Part shown: positions 39,901 to 48,254 of the stretch, one piece after another
Layout of the letters: each line of letters opens with the position of its first letter
Position numbering within the stretch: position 1 is the first letter of the stretch
Origin: Apricaphanius iberus
Taxonomy: Eukaryota > Chordata > Actinopteri > Cyprinodontiformes > Aphaniidae
Direction of reading: 5' to 3'
NCBI GenBank assembly: GCA_028564705.1
Contig: JAPXFQ010001133.1
Coordinates: forward strand, 3,796,001-3,860,000
Length of the DNA stretch: 64,000 bases
Notes under the pieces: model-generated
What the model saw: the letters and a program-made list of their open reading frames with translations, nothing else
Told to the model about the DNA's origin: nothing
The model's database searches: none
Position numbers and translations under genes: made by a program

Positions 39901-42900
39901 ACGTGCACTAATAATTAGAAAACACCCAAATTATTACCCTCAAGCAATTTGGTTTCCAATATTTTTCATTCACAATTAAAACTGAAACATCAGAAGAATT
40001 TTTTCCATATAAGATTAGTTTATCAATGTAGATTGACGAGATTAGAATTTTAAGGATTTATAATGTTTGTCTGACATAACTAACCAGATATGCTGTTAGT
40101 AGTGGGCAATATAAAATGTATAAGGTAGAAGTTATATTTTTAAATTTTGCCTTAGGTAGACGCTTTGACTATACCCGCATTTATGCATTTTGAAGATGTC
40201 ATCAAGCTGTGCCTAGATACTTTATACCAGGTATGTAATGATACGTATTTTCAATGTTTGTCTTCACACTAAATATTGAAAGTTTAAAGTTCGTAGTTTT
40301 TATTTAACAGAAAATAAACCTGTTGAATTTGAAGCATTTTTATTTCAAATGCAGATTTCTTTTTATGTAACATTAACTGTATAAATAAGTAACCAGGAAA
40401 GACGCTTAATTTTCATAATATTTAGCTTTTATTTTATTTAAAATATGTTCATCTATATGTTGTAAGAATATTTGTGTTGCGTTATTCTGGAAACATAACA
40501 GAAAATTTAACTGAATTTTGCTAAATAAACCCTCTACTAAAAAGCATTCTAAAACTTTTTGAAGCTGTTCTGCTGCCAGTTGTCTAGAGAATGAGAATGT
40601 TCATAAGCAGTCATTATGATATATATATATATATAAAGCATATACAACAACAAATATCATTATTGTACATGCTTTAAATTATATCGCAATAAATATGTTA
40701 GGCCATATCACCCAGCACTAGATTGTGTCATGTCAGAAAATTTTGCTTTTAAAAAGTTATCATTTAAAGTTGATTAAAGAAGATTTATTAGGATGAGCAT
40801 TTTCATAGAGTGATCATTATTTTTTCCACATATTTCAGGTGGTTTAAAATGAAACAACAAATAATTTCCAGAATAGTTTACACATTAATATGCAGTTTGA
40901 ATCAGAAATCAGAAATTTCTGTTTCAGAATTCAGAATTTCTGAATCAGAAATTTCTACATGAATGTGCAACATGCTGACACATCCTGCCTCACCTTGTAT
41001 CTGTTGGTGTTGGTTGTAGCTGGGTGGTTGTTGATGAGGGTACTGCTGTATGTAACCTGGTGCCGGGCTCTGAGGAGTGTAGGGACTGGGTACGGGACTG
41101 TTCTGCTGACCCAAGTACCGACTACTGGAACCTGTCGGTGGCCCCACAAACTGGCTGTAGACGTTGAAGAACACAAGACAGAAAGTAGGCAAACAAATAC
41201 AACTAAAGAAAAGTTATATTAAGGAGTTCTTTTGAAAAAATTTTTTTAACAAATATTGGTACCAAGACGATTAACAGATGATAACCAGGGTTATTTTACC
41301 AACAAACTCACCTTGATGGATTGGGAGAAATTGCAGCCGGTTGGAAGTTTGCAGACTGTGCAGGGCTATGCATGGAGTTTTGGGTGATTTTAAAAGTTGG
41401 TGCCATCGGTTGCTGCATAACATCTATTTATAAACAAATTTTAAAAAAAAACACAGATAAAAATCACGAATCATAAAAATTAAATTACAATACAAGTTCA
41501 AACAAAACTGTTCCCTACTTTTCTCCCTGAAGATGCCAGGGTTCCTGGCCAACATGGTCTGCAGCAACAGTGGTGCATCTCCCTCTGGCTCGTCGCTACC
41601 CAGGTTATCCTTCAGTTCTCTGAAATGATACAAATATGAAGGAAGGGTTAAACTGGTGTGTGGGAAAATTTTTAGTCAATTTTTTGTAGATGTGCAAACA
41701 CAGCAAGGAAGCATACCGAAACTTTACTCAGTTACATTACACCGCTTTGGGATGTGTAATGTACTTTTTCTAGCCAATTCACAGATTAGATTTGAATAAG
41801 AGAGAAATCCATGAACATAACCAGATATTTTAAATAAGTCTGAATTTTATTTGTACTTTATCCATTTGGACAAAGCAAACCAATCTCTACCACTTCTTCA
41901 TTAAAAAAAAATTTCATGGACATACAAAAACATTTAATAAAATCTAGAGCTGCAACATAAGTTAAAAAAATTCCACATTACGTACATACTGTATTAGTTT
42001 TTGTCAAATTTTTTTAATGAATCTTTTCTACACTATTAGAACTTTTGAACAAAACAAAGTAGTTTTTCTCCACACTTGTGAAATTTCTGTCAAGTTAACT
42101 GGTTCAAAACGAAAGAGCAGCACAAAGTATGAATGAGGCAAATGATGATGCGACCGAAAAGAAAAAAAAACAGAGTAAACGTATAACAGCTGAATGAAGT
42201 CTTTAAAGTGAACAAATTCTCTGTGTTGAACCTTCCTTTGAAGAAAAGCTTGAAAAAACGTTTAGACTAAAGTCTGATTGACGCTGTGTGTGCATGTGCC
42301 AAAGTGGTCTTTATGAAATCGATAATTTCAACGGATAATTATTATTATCACTTTGTTCTAATGCGTCTTCTACAGTAAAATCAGTACTTAGGACAGTTCA
42401 CTTCTGGCTGTTTTAAACATATTCAGCTATGGGGATAACATCAGTATCTGAATAAATACTATTCAAACAAAACAAAATAAAGAGCTATTTCAGACCTTAA
42501 TGGGTTTTCTCTTCTTTCTTTTTTTACCGTTTTCACATTGGCAGAGAGAATATTATCAGATATAGTTCTTTACAAAAAACAAAAAACGTTTTAAATTAAT
42601 CAGAAATGAAGAATTTCTGATTTCAGTCCTACAAAAAATATTATCACAATTTGCTAAAACCTGATTTAAATTTAGCAGGAATTTAACTTTTACAAACAAT
42701 TTTTGTTATTATTAAAACATTACATTTAAAAGCACTTCAATCATATTATAGAAGCAAATATTGGTAATTGTTATCTAGTCGTGTATTTTTATCTACCTTT
42801 CGGCAGAAGGAAATTTACATGCCAAGTATGTAAAAATATAATAAAATCAGAAAGTTAAATGTGGATAAGCTGATTACTAAATCATACACTGTAATGTTTG

Positions 42901-43677
42901 ATTTATTGACGAAAAATAAAACACATTTAACAGTAAACTTGCTTCAACCACAGAGATATTAAATGTTATCATGAAATATCTGCATCCAGTAAATTTAGCA
43001 GCAGTGAAATTGTTAGAATCCGTTTGTATAATATTTATTAAATTTTATAAAAATGTTTCTTACACATCTTTATTAGCAAGATAACTTAACAATGCTCACG
43101 CAACTGAAGCAGAACGTAGATTCATGTCATATTCATGTCATTTTCACATCACTCTTTTCATCAAGTAAAAATATGAGAGGACAGACCATTTTTCCACACT
43201 CACATGTGCTCTGTGGAGACCTGGTTAAGGCCATGGGCTAGCTGGGTGGCCAGATTCTCATCTCGACTCCCCAGCAGACGGTTAACTTCCTCCGCTATCC
43301 TTGAATTGAACAAGAGGCTCTTAGTGGTGGTGGCAGGTAGAGGGGAAGGAAGCGGCAGCTGGTTCAACACTGTGAAGAAAAAGAAAAGAAAATTTTTTAA
43401 AGACATTATGAAGAGAGAAAGGGAATAAACAGCCTTATGGGAAATGTAGTTATATGGTTAAAATGGAAGGGGAAAAAAGATTAAACAAATAAAAAAAAAT
43501 TAGAGAGCATCAAGTCAAAACCAAAAAACTGAACTTGTTCAAGCAGAATACTTCTGCTTCATATGTCCTCACAAACATCGACATGTGTTCGATATAAAAT
43601 GTAAGATACTTACAGTCTGTGAGGCTAGCGATCCCAGCAAGAGTGGTGATGGGAACATGGGGCATATCCCCATTCAT
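11673..43677 (-). CDS. nipbl: Cohesin-loading factor NIPBL (nipped-B/delangin/SCC2), 47 coding exons, complete
   Basis: With MAU2, NIPBL loads cohesin onto chromatin and stimulates its ATPase and loop extrusion in the nucleus. I traced 47 coding exons; all introns are GT-AG, phase is kept at every junction, and the protein is about 2542 residues (human isoform A is 2804). Exon coordinates are in the segment entries below. The order is: MAU2-binding N terminus, low-complexity region, a shortened charged exon 10, an HP1-type PxVxL motif, basic clusters, the HEAT-repeat hook, an acidic stretch, and a conserved C terminus ending in EGGAS. The start ATG (43675-43677) opens MNGDMPHVPITTLAGIASLT, one base inside its exon. 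Teleosts may carry nipbla and nipblb; which copy this is cannot be told here. Family assignment is close to certain. Confidence 0.97.
13228..13271. repeat. (AT)n microsatellite
   Basis: About 44 bases of pure AT alternation in the nipbl intron between coding exons 44 and 45. It sits where the outer left terminal repeat of the neighbouring Tc1 element should be. Confidence 0.9.
13480..14690 (-). pseudogene. Decayed Tc1 transposase
   Basis: Read on the minus strand in shifting frames, the interior gives recognisable Tc1 transposase pieces. In order these are a helix-turn-helix start (LRDRAVAMLTAGMSIRA), HNQRICAQTVRNRLREAHLY (about 14410-14350), FMLFRADGRRR (about 14240), VAHGGGGVVVRAG, VHFIYGILNAQRYPDEVLRP, and RICTQFLEAENIPVL (about 13940). 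The last catalytic block (SPD..PIEHVWDALD) is present near 13620-13560 but broken by stops. Frameshifts, stops and the insertion at 13651-13929 make it dead. A working copy is about 340 residues. Confidence 0.85.
13651..13929. mobile_element. 279-bp insertion inside the Tc1 transposase, flanked by a 17-bp target duplication
   Basis: The 17-mer aagaactgggatgtttt occurs at 13634-13650 and again at 13930-13946. In the uninterrupted Tc1 consensus this text occurs once, in the codons for ENIPVL. The intervening 279 bases do not belong to Tc1. A target duplication of this length is usual for LINE-driven retroposition. The insert ends in an A-rich 'aagaaaa' on the plus strand, which would fit a plus-strand retroposed RNA. 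I do not recognise the insert itself. Confidence 0.75.
16471..25792 (-). CDS. nipbl: nipbl coding exons 30-43: second part of the HEAT-repeat hook (residues 1562-2171)
   Basis: Exons: 25658-25792, 25375-25473, 25181-25234, 24988-25096, 24730-24860, 23154-23294, 22962-23055, 22576-22730, 22339-22429, 19116-19289, 18781-18971, 18550-18657, 16827-17027, 16471-16617. Conserved blocks include DTGISVRKRVIKILRDICLE, LLQNLLKSEED, MTMQPYLTTKC, NVAKILELVVPLMEHPSETF, LKIQVLKNLQTYLQEED, FFHTESSVRHFALNVIALTL and MIRGNRQHRRAFLISLLNLF. Exon 32 is only 54 bases. The intron between exons 38 and 39 (3.05 kb) and that between exons 41 and 42 (1.5 kb) are swollen by hAT and Tc1-like insertions described separately; the exons are intact. 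Confidence 0.95.
17104..18219. mobile_element. Non-autonomous hAT element in a nipbl intron
   Basis: The left end TAGGGCTGCCAC and the right end, whose reverse complement is TAGGACTGCCAC, form a terminal inverted repeat of the hAT kind. The flanks gtgttgtc (17096-17103) and gtattgtc (18220-18227) match in 7 of 8 bases, the 8-bp duplication expected of hAT transposases. Inside are no transposase motifs; the longest plus-strand frame (17824-18108) resembles nothing I know. The element fills most of the intron between nipbl coding exons 41 and 42, ending 76 bases from the exon 42 acceptor. Confidence 0.85.
19436..19939. mobile_element. Non-autonomous hAT-like element with a nested repeat
   Basis: The left end TAGGGCTGGG is followed by the 'caattcaatttgatttcgat' and 'gaggcttcgattt' wording typical of a teleost hAT-like repeat. 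The right end in reverse complement is TAGGTCTGGG. Flanks tttgttat (19428-19435) and ttttttat (19940-19947) match in 7 of 8 bases. The centre (about 19645-19880) is a GC-rich block of different origin, listed separately. It lies in the long nipbl intron between coding exons 38 and 39. Confidence 0.7.
19645..19880 (+). repeat. GC-rich dispersed retroelement-like fragment
   Basis: The wording 'cctcccagggctgcaaactt', 'atgatcctaggagctaagct', 'ggggtcacccatggcaaact' and 'cagacgcgggtcatcggggc' belongs to a family repeated many times in teleost genomes, in my recollection attached to retroelements. Its class is not certain. It is inserted into, or carried by, the hAT-like element around it and stands out from its surroundings by its high GC content. 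Confidence 0.6.
20241..21207. mobile_element. Non-autonomous hAT element with a perfect 8-bp target duplication
   Basis: Left end TATGGCTGCACAATTAATCG; the right end in reverse complement is TAGGACTGCACGATTATGAC. The eight bases before (20233-20240) and after (21208-21215) are both ctttaata, an exact target duplication. The interior is AT-rich with no transposase, although it includes a GC-richer stretch (20400-20600). It sits in the same nipbl intron as the previous hAT-like element. Confidence 0.9.
21370..21990 (+). mobile_element. Degenerate Tc1/mariner-like fragment
   Basis: The blocks 'agcaaagcatggtgaaagta' and 'gcatcagcatctggggtttc' (about 21530) correspond to the region coding KHGGGSIMLWGCFS in teleost Tc1-like transposases. 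'agccagagtccagacagaag' (about 21760) corresponds to the SQSPDLN block that follows. The reading frame is destroyed. Ends are not resolved. It lies between the hAT element and nipbl coding exon 38. Confidence 0.65.
23563..23620. repeat. Possible hAT-like terminus
   Basis: The bases 'tagggatgtgctgattcaaa' followed by 'aatcgatt' resemble the terminal repeats of teleost hAT-like elements (TAGGGATGCACCGATTC type). I could not find a convincing opposite end before 24600, so the extent is unknown. The intron here (23295-24729) contains no exon. Confidence 0.35.
26484..33184 (-). CDS. nipbl: nipbl coding exons 17-29: first part of the HEAT-repeat hook (residues 992-1561)
   Basis: Exons: 32953-33184, 31777-31928, 31572-31652, 31334-31434, 31078-31204, 30899-30981, 30523-30655, 30129-30272, 28171-28257, 27623-27843, 27014-27116, 26800-26898, 26484-26630. 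The sequence is nearly collinear with human (RLWRDLIMERVTKSADACLT, KAKRAKCSTHKQRVIVMLYN, EMALRVASLDYLGTVAARLR, MQRGVHGRLMDNSTSVREAA). These helical repeats form the curved body that grips cohesin and DNA. Exon 21 is shorter than in mammals at its end, moving directly from VVHLPSDKD to YDK and then VDQDVLITNSYE. No stop or frame break is seen. Confidence 0.95.
27168..27505. mobile_element. hAT-like short element (cgatacc...tatcgg type)
   Basis: The stretch opens with 'ggattggtccgatacaaata' and closes with 'agtatcggacata' and 'agtatcagaacatctcc'. It resembles a class of short teleost elements whose ends read as repeated (A)CCGATAC/GTATCGG motifs. Termini are eroded and no target duplication is clear. 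It lies in the nipbl intron between coding exons 26 and 27. Confidence 0.5.
27951..27971. repeat. (TA)n microsatellite
   Basis: Short TA dinucleotide run in a nipbl intron. Confidence 0.8.
28683..28702. repeat. (AAAT)n microsatellite
   Basis: Four to five AAAT/ATAA units in a nipbl intron. Confidence 0.75.
29439..29741 (-). other. Unexplained open reading frame of about 100 codons in a nipbl intron
   Basis: In the intron between nipbl coding exons 24 and 25 the minus strand stays open for about 100 codons. It reads VVLFQKLWEVLEKC, LSSPFVDNMKTQLQIF and VDSCLVYVCLGISQHKD, a helical-looking text. A cctcag precedes it and a possible donor (caa|gtattt) lies near its end. The exon so defined would not keep the nipbl phase. 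There is no ATG near its start. I do not recognise it; chance or a retroposed gene fragment are both possible. Confidence 0.2.
33334..35017 (-). CDS. nipbl: nipbl coding exons 11-16: HP1 motif and basic clusters (residues 687-991)
   Basis: Exons: 34807-35017, 34543-34719, 34129-34302, 33720-33881, 33511-33614, 33334-33420. Exon 11 carries KPVVVLKKLS; its P-V-V-V-L core (about residues 724-728) fits the PxVxL motif that recruits HP1 in human NIPBL. Exon 12 has KELPPELLEEIESTMP and the basic KMNKRKRS. Exons 13 and 14 have KRHKRDKDR and KEKQKKRKAYEPKLTQEEL, plausible nuclear-localisation signals. Exon 15 begins at a tandem CAGCAG acceptor, so its start may be 33614 or 33611, a difference of one alanine. 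Confidence 0.94.
37523..38256 (-). CDS. nipbl: nipbl coding exon 10: charged, disordered large exon (residues 442-686)
   Basis: At 734 bases this is the longest exon. It begins with KPLKKRKQDSFP and keeps MVSIDLQQAGRADGQ and, at the end, LLGGHTGALKNFQIPK, all shared with human. Between these anchors the text is rich in Arg, Asp, Ser and Glu (RDRESDRDRRHRSETGSR). The human counterpart exon is roughly twice as long and includes a run of RPETPKQKG-type repeats that are not present here. A long plus-strand frame over the same bases is an antisense shadow of this GC-rich exon. Confidence 0.93.
38383..43677 (-). CDS. nipbl: nipbl coding exons 1-9: MAU2-binding N terminus and low-complexity region (residues 1-441)
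   Basis: Exons: 43614-43677, 43204-43369, 41519-41619, 41312-41423, 40994-41154, 39434-39582, 39201-39291, 38755-38976, 38383-38640. The first about 40 residues, reading on through LLNQLPLPSPLPATTTKSLL, are the segment that in human NIPBL binds MAU2. The next exons are rich in Gln, Ser and Pro (GQQNSPVPSPYTPQSP in exon 5) and are expected to be disordered. Landmarks shared with human include SRPPLILQ and DIVSSPNKDSTKLTL in exon 8 and DEVELDALAEIERIERE in exon 9. The long introns between these exons hold little besides repeats. Confidence 0.93.
40097..40720. mobile_element. hAT-like short element (ends in ATATCACCCAGCACTA)
   Basis: The right end in reverse complement is TAGTGCTGGGTGATATGGCC, a sequence I know as the terminus of a common teleost hAT-like repeat. 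The left end TAGTAGTGGGCAATATAAAA is a weaker match to it. The candidate 8-bp flanks agree in only 5 positions, so the element is old or the left boundary is off. It lies in the nipbl intron between coding exons 5 and 6. Confidence 0.5.
40901..40957. repeat. Cluster of AGAAATTTCT palindromes (heat-shock-element-like)
   Basis: Short palindromes recur within 57 bases: agaaatttct at 40911-40920, cagaatttctg at 40932-40942 and agaaatttct at 40947-40956, with a GAATTC between them. Inverted GAA/TTC units in this spacing resemble heat-shock elements, but the run could equally be an old tandem repeat with a unit of about 18 bases. It begins about 40 bases past the donor of nipbl coding exon 5. Confidence 0.5.
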
Positions 43678-44805
43678 GCTGAAGGTGGGGGCGGGGGAGT
43701 GTGTTGATACACAGGTATATCAGGGGATCGACGGACAACACCCGTCCTCACATCTCCTGGCACCTTTGAGTGAGCGTGGTAAGAGCGAGAAACAGGGAAA
43801 AAATCAGAAATTGGCGAGGAACAATTTACTGGTAAAATATGTAAACTACTAAATATATAGACTTTTTAAAATGTGGCTACTTAACAACATTATCACTACA
43901 TAGTAAATTTTATGGTATGCATGTCTGATTATGATTGTTAAAACATAATTCTGAACAAAAATTATAACACGTTTTCACTTTGAGAGCAACACAGCTCTGT
44001 ACTAGTGAAATTTTTTTTTACTCGGCACTTGTGATATTGTTTTTTTTCTGAGAAAATTATAGTTGTTTTTCGCTCACTCATGTTGTGTGTATGTGTGATT
44101 AAATGATATTTTAGACTAATTACCATAGAAAAAACATCAATGTATAGAAAATATTAAGGTTCACAAGCTACAGAACTATATAAGGCCCTGCATCCATTAA
44201 GATGTAATCTTCTTAATTTTCACTGTGTTTTGGTAATAAGATCAGTTCTAAGCAAAGTTTTGTTGTGGGGATATGAATGGTTCAGCAGATTTTTACATAT
44301 TATGGAAAAATAATAATCTTAATATAAAATGCATTGTGTTTTATTATTTTGATTTAAGTTGTAAGATCTGCAGATGATGTCTTATTATGACAGCTTTGCA
44401 CAAATGAAAACCCCTTTGTCACAACTGGTAAATTATGTTTGCCTTATAGATTCTCCTTTCCACTAAGAAAGAGCTGTATTGCAATGAGAAGACATGCAAT
44501 TTGTAAAAAACATTGATCAGTGCCATGATTATAACACGACTTGTGAGACATAAACACATATTTGAAAATAACACGGTCTTTCTAAATGGCTTTGTTTCAA
44601 ACAAACACCCTAGATAAAAGTTTTTTCAACTATCAAGCAAGAAATAAAAATGCAAAAATTTCTAGCTTCATGTGGTTTTAATGATTTTTTTTAACATCTT
44701 GTTATATTTAAATTTTAATTACTGTTATTCCTTTTTATTATTTACTTAATGTTTGTACTTCCATGCTGTTAAATGCTGCATAGTTGTTTCTTTGTCTCTC
44801 AAATC

Positions 44806-44872
44806 ACGTAAAGCACATTGAATTGCCTTGTGTTGAAAGTGTGCAATACAAATAAAATTGCCTTCCCTTATA
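44806..44872 (+). repeat. L2-type LINE 3' tail fragment
   Basis: 'gtaaagcacattgaattgcc' then 'gtgcaatacaaataaaattg' is the 3' end wording of teleost L2-type LINEs. Only the tail is present; no coding part precedes it. It lies in the nipbl intron between the non-coding exon and the first coding exon. I see nothing else in that 3-kb intron. Confidence 0.7.
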
Positions 44873-46836
44873 TTTGCTGTCATAGCACTGAAACAACTTA
44901 CTTCTGGTAAGGTTTAAAAGTTTCTTAGGAGTGTAATGCCCCCTCCCCCCGAAACATTGTTTGCTGCATTAAACAACAAGCATCACCAAATACACTGCTG
45001 CCACAGAGTGTATAAATGCGAGGTACTCATGTCGTTGATATTTATCACAATAAGCAGTTCCGGGATATTGATATTGTGCACAATCATAATGCGATAACAA
45101 AACATCTGAGGCATACCGTGCAGAGCTACCCTCAGGTAATCTTATGTAAAAGGTACGATAATATCACTCCCCAAAAAAATTTTAAAAAATAAACCAGCAA
45201 TTAGTGAATATCTAAAGCGTGTTTCATCGACTCTTGAGCAACACATCATATTAATGATGATGAAAACATTTGCTGAATAAATTACTAAGTGATATGTGGA
45301 TTCATACTTCAGGCAGTGTCAATGACGAGGCTGTCCCATTTCTGACATAACATAACAATAATACCTTTTTAAAGAAATCCGCGCAGTCTCCGGCAGACTC
45401 ACTGACATCTCAGATAAAATGTCCTGCCCCTTCAGACTCCTAAACGGAAAGCATCTGAGTCAGGATTTTTACCCATCAAAGTGTATTTCATTCTTCACTG
45501 TGACAATAACATGCACATACCAACACGACCTGCACCGCTTCTCATGCAATTATTTTTTGCAATGACATCGTTCCTGGTGTAGTACAACCCTTGGAGACCG
45601 GAATGCAAAACGGTGCAGCGCTGCTAACCTCAATGTGGCACCTCTGTCAATAACTTCTTCGGAAACTTTTTATGTATCACTGAAGCTATACAGAGAAACG
45701 ATTGAGGTCGCACTCTTCGGTTTACCTGGAGCAGAGCCTTACACTGCACCACCAAACTGTGACGGAGGACGAAGATACGGATTATACGAACTGTTAGTAG
45801 GTGGCAGCGTTAGCATGCTCACCCTGTGTGGTTTTCCCCTGCACGCAGGGGCTTGGCTGTAGGCTGACAGCTGTGAGACTGACAGGCAGGAGGCAGCACA
45901 AAGGAACAGATGCACCGTGATGGTGGCGACAGCAGCGGGGGGGCGGCATCCTCCAGAAGCAAACAGTTACAATTCGCTCCTTGCCAACTAAGTAGCTGGA
46001 AACAACGCTCTATGTTCTTAGTACACAAACAAAAACACCTCCAGCAAACTCCCAACAGAAAAGCAGATAGATCTTGGACGAAGTGGGCTGTACTCGGAAC
46101 CAAAACCATCATAGTAAATGGGTTCAAAGGAAAACGACACAGAACGTGAAATAATCCACAATAACAGTCGCCTCATCCTACAGCTGAAGTTAGCATTTAT
46201 ATTTCACCAATTATATTTGCTAAACAGCCAAGGTAAAGCTCACTGAACTCTTACAAAAAGGACCATCGTTAAACTACCAAGAAGTTCTTGACTGTTTGGA
46301 TCTCAAACGCCAACCATAAAGCTACGAAGTAACCCTCAACGCTATCCACGGCAGCAGTAATATTTGCTAACAATTGTCGTGTTTTGTTACCTAGCTTGTT
46401 ATGCTAACTAGCTTTAACTGTTATTAGTTGGCTTCTAATAGTGCAGCTTGTTTAAACAGAAGGGGAACCTCAATATCACAAATATAAGGAAGCGCTAGTT
46501 GCAGGTTGTTAAATTTTGGCCTATTTTCACTGAGCTCCGGGAGGAAAAGTGATGTGTTTGAAAGTACATGTACAGGCAACTGCGGGGATTGCAATTCCGT
46601 GGCAACGGCCCAATCTTCGGGGCTCGACAAATGACATCCAGTGAGGGCCGTGCGCCTCGGCAGAGCAAAAACACACTTAGCTAGCTTCGCTAGCTACTTA
46701 GTAGCTTCCGTTACCTCCCGGTTAACGATTAACGACGCCGTAGGTGGTCTTGCAACAGAGCATTTATCAACATTATTTTCAACAATTGCAGTTTCTAAGT
46801 GATCAACGTAAACAGCAACTATCGGTTAGAATTTAC

Positions 46837-47210
46837 CTTCGGATGTTGCGTTCAAAGAGAGGGCAATATTTTAGCTGGGTTTGTGTCCGTATCTCTAGCT
46901 CCCCCTTTCTTCTCTCTCTCGCGGCTCCTCCAGAAGGAACTCGACTGGCTCGCCAGCTAGCCGACGAGCTAGCCTGCTAGCTATCAACAATAATCCGGGT
47001 CGGACCGATTCGATCTTCTTCCGTCAGTCGAGGGTGAACGTTTCAACGTATAATCATGGGGAAACATTCGTTCTTCGGAGTTTCAGTCGGTCTGTGCCGA
47101 CGTAAACAAGGTTGGCAGCCAATTTCGACCGTAAATGAGAAAAATGACGATTTTTGCGATCATCCAGAGACTCTCCTCTCGTAGAACAAAATGCCGACCG
47201 GAAGTTCTGT
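46837..47210 (-). promoter_or_regulatory. nipbl: nipbl promoter and likely non-coding first exon
   Basis: The first coding exon has only one base before its ATG, preceded by a good acceptor (ccccaccttcag), so the 5' UTR must lie in an upstream exon. The best donor upstream is CCGAAG|gtaaat, ending an exon at 46837. A weaker alternative, GGGAG|gtaacg, lies at about 46713. The region is CpG-rich relative to its surroundings. It carries an ETS/GABP-type ACCGGAAGT on the plus strand at 47197-47205 and no TATA box, as in housekeeping promoters. The transcription start is not mapped. Confidence 0.5.
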
Positions 47211-48254
47211 CGTCTGACTGACCAAAGATCTCAGGAGTGACTCCCTCCATCGGCGCCAAACAAAATGCCATGCAAAGTTACATGTTTGGTCCGCTAGGAG
47301 ACGCTGTAGGAGACGTCTGTCTTCTCTGGCTCGATGTATCTCCATGGACACAGAAAAAAAACATCTGCTTCAAGTTAACAGCTGATGAAATGTCTTTATA
47401 GTATTTAATTTAGTTGGATTTTAATTAGAATTTCAGAATAAATAGTATGCAAGTTTAAAAAGAATTAAATATTTGTTTAATTAAGTACATTTTATTATTT
47501 TTAAAAATATATTTCCTCAACCAAATAAGATAAATTCTAACCAATTTATTTAAAAATTTTTTGGATTCTCAAATCAACTTGTTTTTTATTTATACCTCAC
47601 CTTCAGGAAGAAAAAGCAGTATTCACCTACATAAGAACTTCAAAATGTTGAAGAATCTTCTGTATTATATGAATACATCTATAACCCAACAGTTACACAA
47701 CTGCATTCATCTGTGCACACTAACAAGTATAGATGCACAGGATCCTCTCTATCACTATAACAGACACCTCTGGTTTGTCCTACATGTTAAAAGAAAGAAA
47801 AACAGAATTGGTTTCTGATTAAGGCATGGAAGTTACTTAAATGATAAACTAGGTTTCAAATGTATTCAAAAAAATATTGCATTGTAATAAACAAGTTAAA
47901 GCTTCATACTTTGAAGTACTGACACCGGTCGCTTTATCAGGTCCACCTTTTATGTCATTAGTTAAGACAGTAAGTGAACCACAGTCAATCAAAGGCACCT
48001 CAATACATTTTGATATATAGAAGTGAAGAAGAGTACTTCCTGAAGTTCAAAAACCAGCATTGCACAAAACACACAAACAGAAACATTAGAATAGGGACCT
48101 ATAAAATGTCTAATGCAAATTATCATGAGGACTATATGAAAAGTAAGGAAAAGTTATACAAACGAGTGTCTTCGGTACTCAAACAACTTAATGTATTTTT
48201 TAAGCAATGTAGATGCAAAGCACTTGTAAAGACACTCAGGTGTTAATATTCCAA
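47211..48254. other. Spacer upstream of nipbl, nothing recognised
   Basis: About 1 kb of AT-rich sequence between the nipbl promoter and the LINE relic. No exon, RNA gene or transposon end is visible. A divergent transcript from the nipbl promoter, as known in human, would lie here, but nothing in the sequence proves one. Confidence 0.4.

Noticed and set aside
45819..46149. Open frames on both strands near the nipbl promoter considered as a divergent gene
   Set aside because: They are about 80-100 codons, of low-quality composition, with no recognisable domain or splice support. They look like chance frames in a GC-richer stretch.
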